Source: Pseudomonas alkylphenolica
GTDB taxonomy: Bacteria; Pseudomonadota; Gammaproteobacteria; Pseudomonadales; Pseudomonadaceae
Assembly: GCF_016009175.1 (NCBI RefSeq)
Contig: NZ_JADUCM010000008.1
Span: forward strand, 62,001 to 126,000
Direction of reading: 5' to 3'
Length of the DNA stretch: 64,000 nucleotides
The notes beneath the pieces were generated by a model. It was not told the DNA's origin. It worked only from the letters and a program-made list of their open reading frames with translations, and did no database searches. Made by a program: the position numbers and the translations under genes. Numbering within the stretch: position 1 is the stretch's first letter; each line of letters begins with the position of its first letter. Positions 8,549 to 16,880 of this stretch are shown piece by piece.

Positions 8549-9643
8549 TCAGAAGTGCTGGGTCTGGCCTGGCCGGCTCAGCGAGCCCAGGCGATGGGCA
8601 AGCAGGGTGCGCAGGGGGAATTCCCAGACCACGGTATCGATCTGCGGGTTGTTCAGGTCGTCGCTGGCGAGGAACTGCTGCATGGCCTCGAACGGGCCGC
8701 GCGCCTCCACCGCCACGCTGAGCAGGTCGCGGTTAAGCGCCTCCTTGAGAAAACCGGTGAAGTTCCAGTCATCGATCTTGCTGTAGCTGGTGCCCACCAG
8801 CAGCAGGCTCTGTTGCTCGTCGGCAAACAGCGCATCGGTGCTCTGCTCAGCCTTGAGGGTTTCGTACAGGGCAATCTGGCTGGGGCCATACTGCGGGGCC
8901 ATCTGCGCGTGGTTGAACTGGATGTAGTTCATCAAGTCGCCCTTGACGGTTTTGTCCGCGACCTTGTGCGACACGTAACGCTCATCACCGAGCAGCTCCG
9001 GGCGCTGACGCGCCAGCTCGTAGGCCGTCAGGCGCGCGCCTTCCGGGCTCCAGTGGGTGTCGGACTTGAGAAACAGCGACGGGCCGGCGAGGTTGCCGAG
9101 GAACGCCGCACGCAGCGGCGTAACCTCGATCGAGCGTGCCTGCAGGCCGGCGACAAACCGGTCGTAGAGGCTGATGGCCCGCGGGTCGACGGCACGCGCG
9201 GCGTGGGCTGCGTAAACATCCACTTTCATCGGCAACGGCAGCAGGATCAGGCGCTTGTTGTGCGCCTTGAGTTGTTGCTCGACCTCGGCGATCTGTGCCA
9301 GCTGGCCGTCCAGATTCGCCTGCAGGTTGTTCGGTACGCGGTATTCCTGGTTGGTGAACAACCAGCCGTCCTTGCCCAGCACCACGCCTTTGGTGCCTTC
9401 GCCAAACAGTCGGTACTGGGCGTTGGCCCAGAGCTCTACCGAAGGCTCGCGCAGGAAGAAGCGCTTGTCATAGACCTGCTCGAACTTGCGCAGCAACTTG
9501 CCATCGACAAACAGGTTCCAGGCATCGCTCTGGTTTTTGGCGAAGCTGAACACCGGCGGCAGCGAGTAGACGAACATTCCCGCCAGCACCACGGCAAACA
9601 GAATGCCGTTGACCTTGCTCGCCGAATTCATGACCGGGTACAT
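8549..9643 (-). CDS. algJ: Alginate O-acetyltransferase AlgJ
   Basis: A 364-residue membrane-anchored periplasmic acetyltransferase with one N-terminal hydrophobic segment (GILFAVVLAGMFVYSL). The SGNH-like triad is intact: Asp195 and His197 in LKSDTHWSPEG and Ser286 in VGTSYSKID. In the alginate system it takes acetyl groups passed across the membrane by AlgI. The start is set at 9643 because AGGAG (overlapping the algI stop) is 6 bases upstream; an ATG at 9649 directly abuts that site. Confidence 0.88.
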   Translation of the reverse strand: MYPVMNSASKVNGILFAVVLAGMFVYSLPPVFSFAKNQSDAWNLFVDGKLLRKFEQVYDKRFFLREPSVELWANAQYRLFGEGTKGVVLGKDGWLFTNQEYRVPNNLQANLDGQLAQIAEVEQQLKAHNKRLILLPLPMKVDVYAAHAARAVDPRAISLYDRFVAGLQARSIEVTPLRAAFLGNLAGPSLFLKSDTHWSPEGARLTAYELARQRPELLGDERYVSHKVADKTVKGDLMNYIQFNHAQMAPQYGPSQIALYETLKAEQSTDALFADEQQSLLLVGTSYSKIDDWNFTGFLKEALNRDLLSVAVEARGPFEAMQQFLASDDLNNPQIDTVVWEFPLRTLLAHRLGSLSRPGQTQHF

Positions 9644-9652
9644 GGCCATCTC

Positions 9653-11080
9653 CTAGAACTGAAAATACAGAAAGGGTGAAAAGGAGTTCGCCGCCAGGCT
9701 GCTCAGGGCCAGGCCGAAACCGGCCCACAGCAGCACGGCCTTGAGGCCGCCGACATGCTGCATGAAGTACTGCTCTTTATTGCCGGCGTAGAAGCGCACG
9801 TTGTTGCTGCCGGCCAGCACCAGCCAGCACAGGGCGACGGCGGCAAACGACATGGCCATCTTCGACGCGCCGAGCACGTACACGTCCAGCGAGCCGAAGC
9901 CATTGAGGCCGAACAGCGCCTGGTAGATGTCCAGGCTGTGGCGCAGGTCGTTGGTGAAGAACAGCGGCATGCTCAGGATGATCAGCAGGAAGGTGCGCAC
10001 GTTGCGCCCCAGGTGGTAGGGCGTGGTGACCTTGGTGGCGAGGTTGAACTTGCGCTCGATGACCATGCCCAGACCAAAGAACAGGCCCCAGCAGATGAAG
10101 GCGAAGCTTGCGCCGTGCCACAGGCCCGACAGCAGCATGGTGTAGACCAGTGCCGGCAGGGCACCGGCCACGCGTTTGCGCACCAGTGGCATGTACACGT
10201 AGTCACGCAGGAAATGCGCCAGGGTCATGTGCCAGCGCGCCCAGAACTCGGTGATGCTCTGCGACACATAAGGCTGGTTGAAGTTTTCCGGAAAGCGGAA
10301 ACCCATCATCAACGCCAGGCCCAGGGCCATATGGCTGTAGCCGGCAAAGTCGAAGTAGAGCTGCAGGGTCGACACCACCAGGCCAAACCAGGCATCGCTG
10401 AACTGCAAGGTGCCTTCGCTGATGAATAGCACGTTGATCGGTGCCAGCTGGTCGGCGATCAGCACCTTCATGATGAAGCCGAGCATGAAGCGGCACACCC
10501 CCAGGGAAAACAGCTCCAGGGAGTGGGTACGCTGGCGCAGCTGCGGTGCCAGCTGGCTGTAGCGCAGGATCGGGCCGGCGACCAGGTGCGGGAACAGCGC
10601 GACAAAGGCGGCAAAGTCGATGAAGTTGTTCGTCGGCGTCGCGTCTTTGCGGTAGATGTCGACGATGTAGCTCAGGGCATGGAACACGTAGAAGGAGATG
10701 CCCAGCGGCAGGAAGATGGTCTCCAGGCTCCAGGTGTTGATGCCCAGCGGGGCGAGCAGGGCGGCCAGCACTTCAGCCCCGAAGTTGGCGTATTTGAAGT
10801 AGCCCAGGGTCGACAGGTTGCCGACGATGCCGATCCACAGCAGGCGCAGGGCCCAGCGTTTATCGCCGGCATCCAGGCGCCCCTTGATGCGCAGGCCGAA
10901 CCAGTAGTTCCAGTAGGTGATGGCAACGAACAGCAACAGGAAGTCCGGACGCCACCAGGCATAGAAGATGTAACTGGCGGCGACGATCACGGTCGAGCGC
11001 CACTGTGGCCGCGACAAAAAATACACGGCGAGGAACAGCGGCAAGTAAAGAAACAGGAAGACGTTGGAGGCAAAGATCAT
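9653..11080 (-). CDS. algI: MBOAT acetyl-transport protein AlgI
   Basis: A 475-residue multi-pass membrane-bound O-acyltransferase that moves acetyl groups to the periplasm for AlgJ and AlgX. It begins MIFASNVFLFLYLPLFLAVY as in AlgI proteins. It carries WARWHMTLAHFLRDYVYMPL and the MBOAT active-site histidine in LLSGLWHGASF, which is His322, the same number as the essential histidine of P. aeruginosa AlgI. It directly follows algE (14-base gap), a position normally held by algG. Confidence 0.92.
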   Translation of the reverse strand: MIFASNVFLFLYLPLFLAVYFLSRPQWRSTVIVAASYIFYAWWRPDFLLLFVAITYWNYWFGLRIKGRLDAGDKRWALRLLWIGIVGNLSTLGYFKYANFGAEVLAALLAPLGINTWSLETIFLPLGISFYVFHALSYIVDIYRKDATPTNNFIDFAAFVALFPHLVAGPILRYSQLAPQLRQRTHSLELFSLGVCRFMLGFIMKVLIADQLAPINVLFISEGTLQFSDAWFGLVVSTLQLYFDFAGYSHMALGLALMMGFRFPENFNQPYVSQSITEFWARWHMTLAHFLRDYVYMPLVRKRVAGALPALVYTMLLSGLWHGASFAFICWGLFFGLGMVIERKFNLATKVTTPYHLGRNVRTFLLIILSMPLFFTNDLRHSLDIYQALFGLNGFGSLDVYVLGASKMAMSFAAVALCWLVLAGSNNVRFYAGNKEQYFMQHVGGLKAVLLWAGFGLALSSLAANSFSPFLYFQF

Positions 11081-11094
11081 CGGAAGGACCGTCC

Positions 11095-12552
11095 TTAGTA
11101 GCTGATCACGACGCCGACGCTCAGCTGGTAGTCGTCGCCGCTGTCCAGGGCGTTGCCGGCCTTGAGGTAGCTGGCGCTGACCAGGGCGTTGACGTCCAGG
11201 TGCTTGCCGTCGATGGCCACCGGAAACATCTTCCAGTAGTAATTGAGGTCGAACATCTGCCCGACATCCTTGCCGCCCTGGTAGGTGTTCCTGCGCAGCT
11301 CTTCGTTGCGTTTGCTGCGCTGATCGCCATCGATACGCACGGGCAGGGTGCCGTCGGCATCGCGCAAGGTCAGGTCGGTTACGCGCAGGTCCAGGGCGCT
11401 GCGCGGCGTCGGGTTGGTTTCCAGGCTGACGCCGTAGTAGCTCAGGTTGCGCAGGTCGAGGCTGATGAATGAGCTGGTCAGGCGCGTGCTGTAGCTGCCC
11501 TGGCGGGTAATGCGGTCGGACTGGATGGCATTGAGGCGGAAGCCGTCGTTGTCGTTGCTCGGTTTGTCGGTGAGACCGCCGCGCAGGGCCACCCGTGGTG
11601 TCCAGGGCAGATCGTGAAAACGTTTGCCGATTTCGCCGAGGGCCGCCCAGCCGCTGGCCGAATGGCCGGTGCTGGTGACGCCGTTGCCATCGGTGTTGTC
11701 GACCTTGCCGTCGAGGGCGGCCAGTTCCAGGTGGTAGTCGCTGAACAGCGGGCTGACATCCAGGTTATCGCCCTTGAAGAACACGCCATAGCGCATGCCC
11801 TTGAAGTCGTAGCGGTCTTCCGGGTCGTGGCCGCTGTGATCGTTTTCGTGCATCAGGCGTGCGCCGGCCCAGTTGTTCTCGCTCCAGCGGTAGGCGTACT
11901 CACCCATCAGGTAGGTGGTGCGCTCTTCGCTGTCGGCCAGGCTGTTGACGTCGCTGTTGTAGTTGTAGAACTTCTGCCCCACCGCAAAAAAGCCACGGGA
12001 AAAAGTGTCGTTGTAGTTGAAGCGCAGCGACTCCAGGCTGTCGTCCCACCAGATGCCGTAGTCATCGAAGTAGCGTTGGCGACCGACCGACAGCGAGAAG
12101 CGCGGGTCATCCCCAAGCAGGTTGCGTTTGACGTACAGCTCGCGCAGCTCGGCGTACCAGCCTTCGGGCTGTTCGCGGTCGAAACTGTTGCTGTTCTCGT
12201 TCTGGGTGCTGATCGACTGGCTGGAGTCGTAGTTCAGCCACAGGCGGCCATAGACCATCCATTTGGCCCAGCGCTTTTCCGGTGAATACCAGGCAAAGGA
12301 TGGCTCGTAGCGCAGGCTGTAGAACATTTCGCGGCTGCGCCCGACCTCGGAGTTTTCCGGGCCGTAGCCGGTCTGCACGGTCAGTTTGTTGAAAAACTCT
12401 GACGTGATCACCGGCGCACTGCCGTCGTTGCTGGCCACCCGTACAGGTTCGTTGCTGTCGGCCTCGGGGCCGGTGATTTCTTCGGCGGCCAGGGCCGGGC
12501 ACAGCGGTGCCAGTGCCAGCAGGGCGCCGAACAGGGAGTGATGCGCTTTCAC
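11095..12552 (-). CDS. algE: Outer-membrane alginate export porin AlgE
   Basis: A 485-residue outer-membrane beta-barrel that exports alginate. It has a signal peptide (ends near ALAAEE, residue 24) and an aromatic-rich barrel pattern (GRQRYFDDYGIWWDDSLESL; YLMGEYAYRWSENNWAGARL) ending with a strand terminating in Tyr (LSVGVVISY), the usual barrel-assembly signal. The start codon is GTG at 12552, overlapping the algK stop in a GTGA quartet, with AAGGAAG 7 bases upstream, which indicates translational coupling to algK. Confidence 0.88.
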   Translation of the reverse strand: MKAHHSLFGALLALAPLCPALAAEEITGPEADSNEPVRVASNDGSAPVITSEFFNKLTVQTGYGPENSEVGRSREMFYSLRYEPSFAWYSPEKRWAKWMVYGRLWLNYDSSQSISTQNENSNSFDREQPEGWYAELRELYVKRNLLGDDPRFSLSVGRQRYFDDYGIWWDDSLESLRFNYNDTFSRGFFAVGQKFYNYNSDVNSLADSEERTTYLMGEYAYRWSENNWAGARLMHENDHSGHDPEDRYDFKGMRYGVFFKGDNLDVSPLFSDYHLELAALDGKVDNTDGNGVTSTGHSASGWAALGEIGKRFHDLPWTPRVALRGGLTDKPSNDNDGFRLNAIQSDRITRQGSYSTRLTSSFISLDLRNLSYYGVSLETNPTPRSALDLRVTDLTLRDADGTLPVRIDGDQRSKRNEELRRNTYQGGKDVGQMFDLNYYWKMFPVAIDGKHLDVNALVSASYLKAGNALDSGDDYQLSVGVVISY

Positions 12553-14000
12553 AGGGTTGCTTCCTTCAACAGATCGGCACGTGCCGCCAGGGCACGCTCG
12601 ATGTCATCCTTTTTAAGGGTCTTTTGCAGGCGCTTGATCAGGCCGCGTGCACCGTTTTCACCGAGCGCCAGGGCCACCTGGGCATAGGTGTAGGCCTTGA
12701 CCGGGTCATGGCAGACGGCGCGGCCGTAAGCGTGCAAGGTGGCCATGCGGTACCAGGCGGCGGTGGAGCCGGCCTCGGCCTGGGCCTGGAAAATCTGCAG
12801 GGCCTTGTCCTGGTCCGGCTCGTCTTCCACGCCCTTGCTGTAGTACTCCGCCAGCAGCAATTGGGCGTCGGGGTAGTTGCCGGCGATCAGTTCATCGATC
12901 AGCGCGCGGGCTTTTTCCGGGTCCAGGGTCAGCCAGTTGTTGACCATGTAGAACGACGCCTGCAGCGCTTTGGCGCGGGTCGGTTCACGGCTTTTCACCT
13001 GGTCGATCAGGGCTTGGGTTTCCTCGGCGTTATGCTCGGTGGGGTTGGAGATCATGAAGTTGGTCCTGGACACCATGGCCGGTACAAAGCCCCGCTCGGC
13101 GGCGTTGTCACGCCAGCGGTGGGCTTCGGCCCGGGCGGTGTCGAGGGTCTCGCCGCGGGCTTTTTCCATCGCCAGCTGGGCGGCGTCGGGTGGTACCCGG
13201 GCCGGGCCCATGGCACGGGTCTGGCGCTCGTAGCGGTCGGCTTCAAAATCGGCGCGCTGCACGCTGTTGATGCTGTCGAGCAGCGAGCCGATGCGGTGCA
13301 CGATGTCGACCGGCAGGGTGGGTCGCCGGGCTTCCAGGCTGCGGGCAAACGCCGGGAAGGCGCGGTCCTGGTCGTCGCCGAGAAAGCGGTAGTAGCGGTC
13401 TATCGCCCGGACATCCACGGCCACGGCCTGCTGGTACTCGAGCTCGGCGCGCTGCCGGTCGCCCTCGCGTTCAGCCAGCACCGCCCGGTACAACTCGGGG
13501 CGGCAGTTGAGCAGGCACGCTTGCTGGTACAGCGCGAGCAGTTGTCGGGCCTGTTCGGTGGAGACCAGTTGCGGGTAAACCAGGAACACCTCAAGGGTGG
13601 TGCTGGTATTGCGCGGGTCGAGGTTGGCCGGGTAGCGCGTCAACGCCTGGGCCATCCACTCGCGCTGGCCCGCTTGCAGGCTCGGGGTACGGTCGAGCAG
13701 GCGCGCCAGGGAAGCCAGTGCCGGAACCTGCCCACGGCCGTCTGCGAACGCGTCCTTGTACAGCGTGATCACCTCCTGGCGGTTGGCGCCATCGGTGTTG
13801 GCCAGGACATCGCCGAGCAGCAACTTGGACGCCAGGTCGCCACGTTCGGACAGCACGCGCAGGTCGCCACTGACATTGGCGCTGGGGTCCTTGTACAGCG
13901 CATAGCGCACCTGCTCCAGGCTCTGGCTGGCCGAAGCAACGCCGGCACCAGCGACACACAGGCCGGCGAGCAGCAGGCGGGAGGGGATCATCGCGTTCAT
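12549..14000 (-). CDS. algK: AlgK-like TPR/Sel1 repeat protein
   Basis: A 483-residue periplasmic repeat protein in the algK position. Sel1-like repeats are clear toward the end (AQLLLAEYYSKGV; AWYRMATLHAYGRAVCHDPVKAY; ALALGENGARGLI). AlgK binds AlgE and organises the export complex. P. aeruginosa AlgK is a lipoprotein, but this N-terminus (LLLAGLCVAGAGVASASQS) has no proper lipobox, because Leu rather than Gly/Ala/Ser precedes the only cysteine; it looks like an ordinary secreted protein. The start at 14000 is chosen because AAGGA lies 6 bases upstream; ATG 14006 abuts that site. Confidence 0.75.
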   Translation of the reverse strand: MNAMIPSRLLLAGLCVAGAGVASASQSLEQVRYALYKDPSANVSGDLRVLSERGDLASKLLLGDVLANTDGANRQEVITLYKDAFADGRGQVPALASLARLLDRTPSLQAGQREWMAQALTRYPANLDPRNTSTTLEVFLVYPQLVSTEQARQLLALYQQACLLNCRPELYRAVLAEREGDRQRAELEYQQAVAVDVRAIDRYYRFLGDDQDRAFPAFARSLEARRPTLPVDIVHRIGSLLDSINSVQRADFEADRYERQTRAMGPARVPPDAAQLAMEKARGETLDTARAEAHRWRDNAAERGFVPAMVSRTNFMISNPTEHNAEETQALIDQVKSREPTRAKALQASFYMVNNWLTLDPEKARALIDELIAGNYPDAQLLLAEYYSKGVEDEPDQDKALQIFQAQAEAGSTAAWYRMATLHAYGRAVCHDPVKAYTYAQVALALGENGARGLIKRLQKTLKKDDIERALAARADLLKEATL

Positions 14001-14020
14001 TGCCATTCCTTCCTTCGTGC

Positions 14021-15187
14021 TCAGCGCGACGCCGTGAACGGCAAGCCCAGGAACAGGTCGACCGCGACCGGTTTCTGGTAGGCCTGACGTGGCAGCGGGG
14101 TGTCCGGGGCAATGGTCAGGGCCAGGTTCTTGTTGGCCTCATCTACATGCGAGTCGACGACTTTGCCGGTGAAATGCTCGTCGAGGCCGAACACCTTCAG
14201 GTCGACCGAAGTCACCCGGGAAATGTCGTCCAGTTTGTCGAACGGCACGTTGGCGGTGACGAACAGCGCCTCATCGCGCGGCAGCAAATGCATCAGTGGT
14301 GCCTGTTTGTAGCCGTAGCCGTCCAGCGGCTTGCCGGGGAAGTAGACGTCGCAGTCGCACGGGCTGTTGATCACGGTTTCGATGGTCGCGCGGCCGAGCA
14401 GGGTCTGCAGGTCACCGGGCGACAGATCGGCCACGGCCTTGATGTCTGCCGGGCTGGTGAAGCTGGTGGCCAGCTGGGTGGACACGCTGGCCAGCGGCTG
14501 GGCGGCCTTCACCTCGTTCTGGCCGGGCTGCATGAGGTATTTCACGTAGCCGTTGTCGGGCATGCTGATGACCCGGGCATTGGCCGACACCTGGGCTTGT
14601 ACCGCCGGAATGCGGAAAAACAGCTGGTAGCTCTTGTAGGCGACAAAGCCGAGGGCAGCCAGGCCCGCCGCGGTGTACAGCAGGGTGCCGGCCACGGCCT
14701 TGAAGCGATCGCCGCTGCTGCGTGCGCTGGCGTGCTGCTGCTTGCGCTCCTTGATGTAGTTCTCGCGCTGCATCACGTTGAACAGGCCATTGATGTCGGC
14801 AATCTCGCCCGACAGGTAGGCGCTGATGATGTAGCGCAAAATGTCACGCTTTTGCGCGTCCAGATCGACGAACTGCGCGCCGACTTCTTCCCCGCGCTGC
14901 GACACGATCCGCACTTTGCCGTCCAGACTCAGGTTGACCTGGTTCAGGCGCAGGCGGATCGAGGCGTTGTACAGGCTGCCAATGGTCAACGGCTTGTCGT
15001 GGCGCAGGCCGATACCGCCCAGGGAAATGTCCTGCAGGCTGGTTTCGACCGTGGGCTGGCCTGCTGCGGTCAGGGTCACGTGGGCGTCGATGCGGGTACG
15101 TACATACTGGCGCTCGTCAATCGCTTCATGGACGACGTTGGCAGCGGCTTTTTTGCCAGGGATTACGGGTGTACTTGAGCTACTCAT
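14021..15187 (-). CDS. alg44: PilZ-domain c-di-GMP receptor and co-polymerase Alg44
   Basis: A 388-residue inner-membrane protein with an N-terminal PilZ domain, one membrane helix (GTLLYTAAGLAALGFVAYKS, about residues 167-186) and a periplasmic HlyD-like domain. The c-di-GMP motif is intact: Arg26-x-x-x-Arg30 and Asp53-x-Ser55-x-x-Gly58. Alg44 activates the Alg8 polymerase when it binds c-di-GMP, so this operon should be under post-translational c-di-GMP control. It lies 15 bases after alg8. The ATG has AAAGG 8 bases upstream. Confidence 0.9.
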   Translation of the reverse strand: MSSSSTPVIPGKKAAANVVHEAIDERQYVRTRIDAHVTLTAAGQPTVETSLQDISLGGIGLRHDKPLTIGSLYNASIRLRLNQVNLSLDGKVRIVSQRGEEVGAQFVDLDAQKRDILRYIISAYLSGEIADINGLFNVMQRENYIKERKQQHASARSSGDRFKAVAGTLLYTAAGLAALGFVAYKSYQLFFRIPAVQAQVSANARVISMPDNGYVKYLMQPGQNEVKAAQPLASVSTQLATSFTSPADIKAVADLSPGDLQTLLGRATIETVINSPCDCDVYFPGKPLDGYGYKQAPLMHLLPRDEALFVTANVPFDKLDDISRVTSVDLKVFGLDEHFTGKVVDSHVDEANKNLALTIAPDTPLPRQAYQKPVAVDLFLGLPFTASR

Positions 15188-15202
15188 GGCAGGCGCCTTT
15201 CC

Positions 15203-16726
15203 TTAACGTTGCGTGAGTTCGAGAAGAACCGAGATGACCCCGAAGAAGATCGCGATGGACGAAAACAGCATCGCCTTGGAGGACCAGCGGTTCAGGGCGG
15301 CATCGAAGTCGACGCTACCGTTGCTTATCGTGGTTTTCTGTCGGGTCCAGCGCTGTTGGTCCATGTGGAACAGCGCATAGATTTTCATCACCGAGCCAAC
15401 AATCTGGTTGTAATAAAGAACGAACGGGTACACCGGGCTCACCGGGTGGCCGGCGAACAGAAACAGCACGGTGACAATGCTGCGCGACAGCAGCACCCAG
15501 AACAGGTACACCAGCAGGTACTGGATACCGAACACCAGGCCGGCCACCACCGAGGCGGTCAGGCCCATCAGGCAGGTCCACATCGACACGCGCTGATCGA
15601 GCAGCACATACAGGGTGAACAGGCCCAGTCGCGCACGGCCGAGCAGGGCAGTGGCGCGGAAGTTCTGGCGCAGGGAGTTGCCGTACCAGCGAAACATCAA
15701 CTGGCGGGTGGCGCGCCAGAAGCTGTTGTCTGGTGGATGCTCGACGGTCAGGGTGTTGCTGTCGGGCACGTAGAAGGTGTCCCAGCCGGCGCGCATCAGG
15801 CTCAGCCAGGATGATTTGTCATCGCCGGTGAGGAACTGGAAGCGGCCCAGGCGCCAGTGCTCGAGAAAGTCGGCCTCAACGTCGCGGATAAAGTCCGGAT
15901 CGGTCATGACACTGGCGCGAAAGAACGACAGCCGCCCGGTCAGGGTCAATACCCGGTGCGACAACGCCATCGAACACATGTTGATGTGACGCTGCACGAA
16001 GCGCATCGAGTGCCACTGACGCATCAGGCTGCTGCCTTCGACTTCGCAGAACTCGTTGGTGGTCAGGCCGCCCACTTTGGGCAGGTAGGCGAACAGCTTG
16101 ACTGCGCGCTCGACGCAGCCAGGCAGCATCATGGTGTCGCCGTCGACGACGCCGACCACGGCATTTTCCATCGGCATCTGCCGGGACAGGGCGCGAAACG
16201 CGTGGGCCAGGCCATCACGTTTGCCGGTACCGCGGGCACGCACGATGACCAGCTTGATGTCATCGCGATCGCTGACTTCGTTGCGCATGATCTCTTTGAT
16301 GAACTGCTCGTCGCCCTTTTCCACGATCGAGGCAATCACCGTGCATGGCACCTTGAGCCGTTGCACTTCCTGGAACACCGACTGGTACACCTTGAAGGTG
16401 GTGTGGGTGGGGATGCGAAAGCTGGTAACCACCATGAACATGTGCGACGGCAAGGCGGCGTCGCCCATGCGCTCGACGGCCTTGCGCATGCGCGGGAACT
16501 TCCAGTGCAGGAAGTACATGCCGCGGCTGAAGTGGACAAAGGCGTTGCCATAGCGCCACATGCCCAGGGTGCCGATGATGAAGATGAAGCTGTGGTGACT
16601 CGGATCCAGATACGCCGGGGCGATCATCTCCGAGGCCAGGGCGATCAGGCCGAACAGGCAGGCCCAGGAGCAGAAACTCGCGGCTGCCCGTCGTGCGCCT
16701 GAAGGCGGTTGTTGCTGACGTTCCAT
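15203..16726 (-). CDS. alg8: Glycosyltransferase Alg8 (mannuronan synthase)
   Basis: A 507-residue family 2 glycosyltransferase that polymerises GDP-mannuronic acid at the inner membrane. Visible features are N-terminal membrane helices, VVTSFRIPTHTT, the nucleotide-binding VVGVVDGDTM, LTTNEFCEVEG, the acceptor-site FLTGDDKSSW and a QxxRW-like MFRWYGNSLRQN, then C-terminal membrane helices. By memory its similarity to P. aeruginosa Alg8 is clear but moderate. A gap of 154 bases separates it from algD. Confidence 0.9.
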   Translation of the reverse strand: MERQQQPPSGARRAAASFCSWACLFGLIALASEMIAPAYLDPSHHSFIFIIGTLGMWRYGNAFVHFSRGMYFLHWKFPRMRKAVERMGDAALPSHMFMVVTSFRIPTHTTFKVYQSVFQEVQRLKVPCTVIASIVEKGDEQFIKEIMRNEVSDRDDIKLVIVRARGTGKRDGLAHAFRALSRQMPMENAVVGVVDGDTMMLPGCVERAVKLFAYLPKVGGLTTNEFCEVEGSSLMRQWHSMRFVQRHINMCSMALSHRVLTLTGRLSFFRASVMTDPDFIRDVEADFLEHWRLGRFQFLTGDDKSSWLSLMRAGWDTFYVPDSNTLTVEHPPDNSFWRATRQLMFRWYGNSLRQNFRATALLGRARLGLFTLYVLLDQRVSMWTCLMGLTASVVAGLVFGIQYLLVYLFWVLLSRSIVTVLFLFAGHPVSPVYPFVLYYNQIVGSVMKIYALFHMDQQRWTRQKTTISNGSVDFDAALNRWSSKAMLFSSIAIFFGVISVLLELTQR

Positions 16727-16880
16727 CTAGCGCTTGCTCCGTTGAACAGGCGCCTGAGCCTGAGCAAAAAGCGCACGTGCCGGGCCCGGCCGCAGGGCGG
16801 CAGGCAGTCGATGGCAAGTGTTCTGTTCGCTCAGGCGCAGGCCTGGGTGCGTGCGGGGTGTGCTGATGCAACCCTTGGCG

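Noticed and set aside
8348..9679. Long plus-strand frames opposite the alginate operon (also 12507-14081 and 14000-15178)
   Set aside because: They are antisense shadows of algJ, algK and alg44, with low-complexity, Arg/Gln/Gly-rich translations and no family features.
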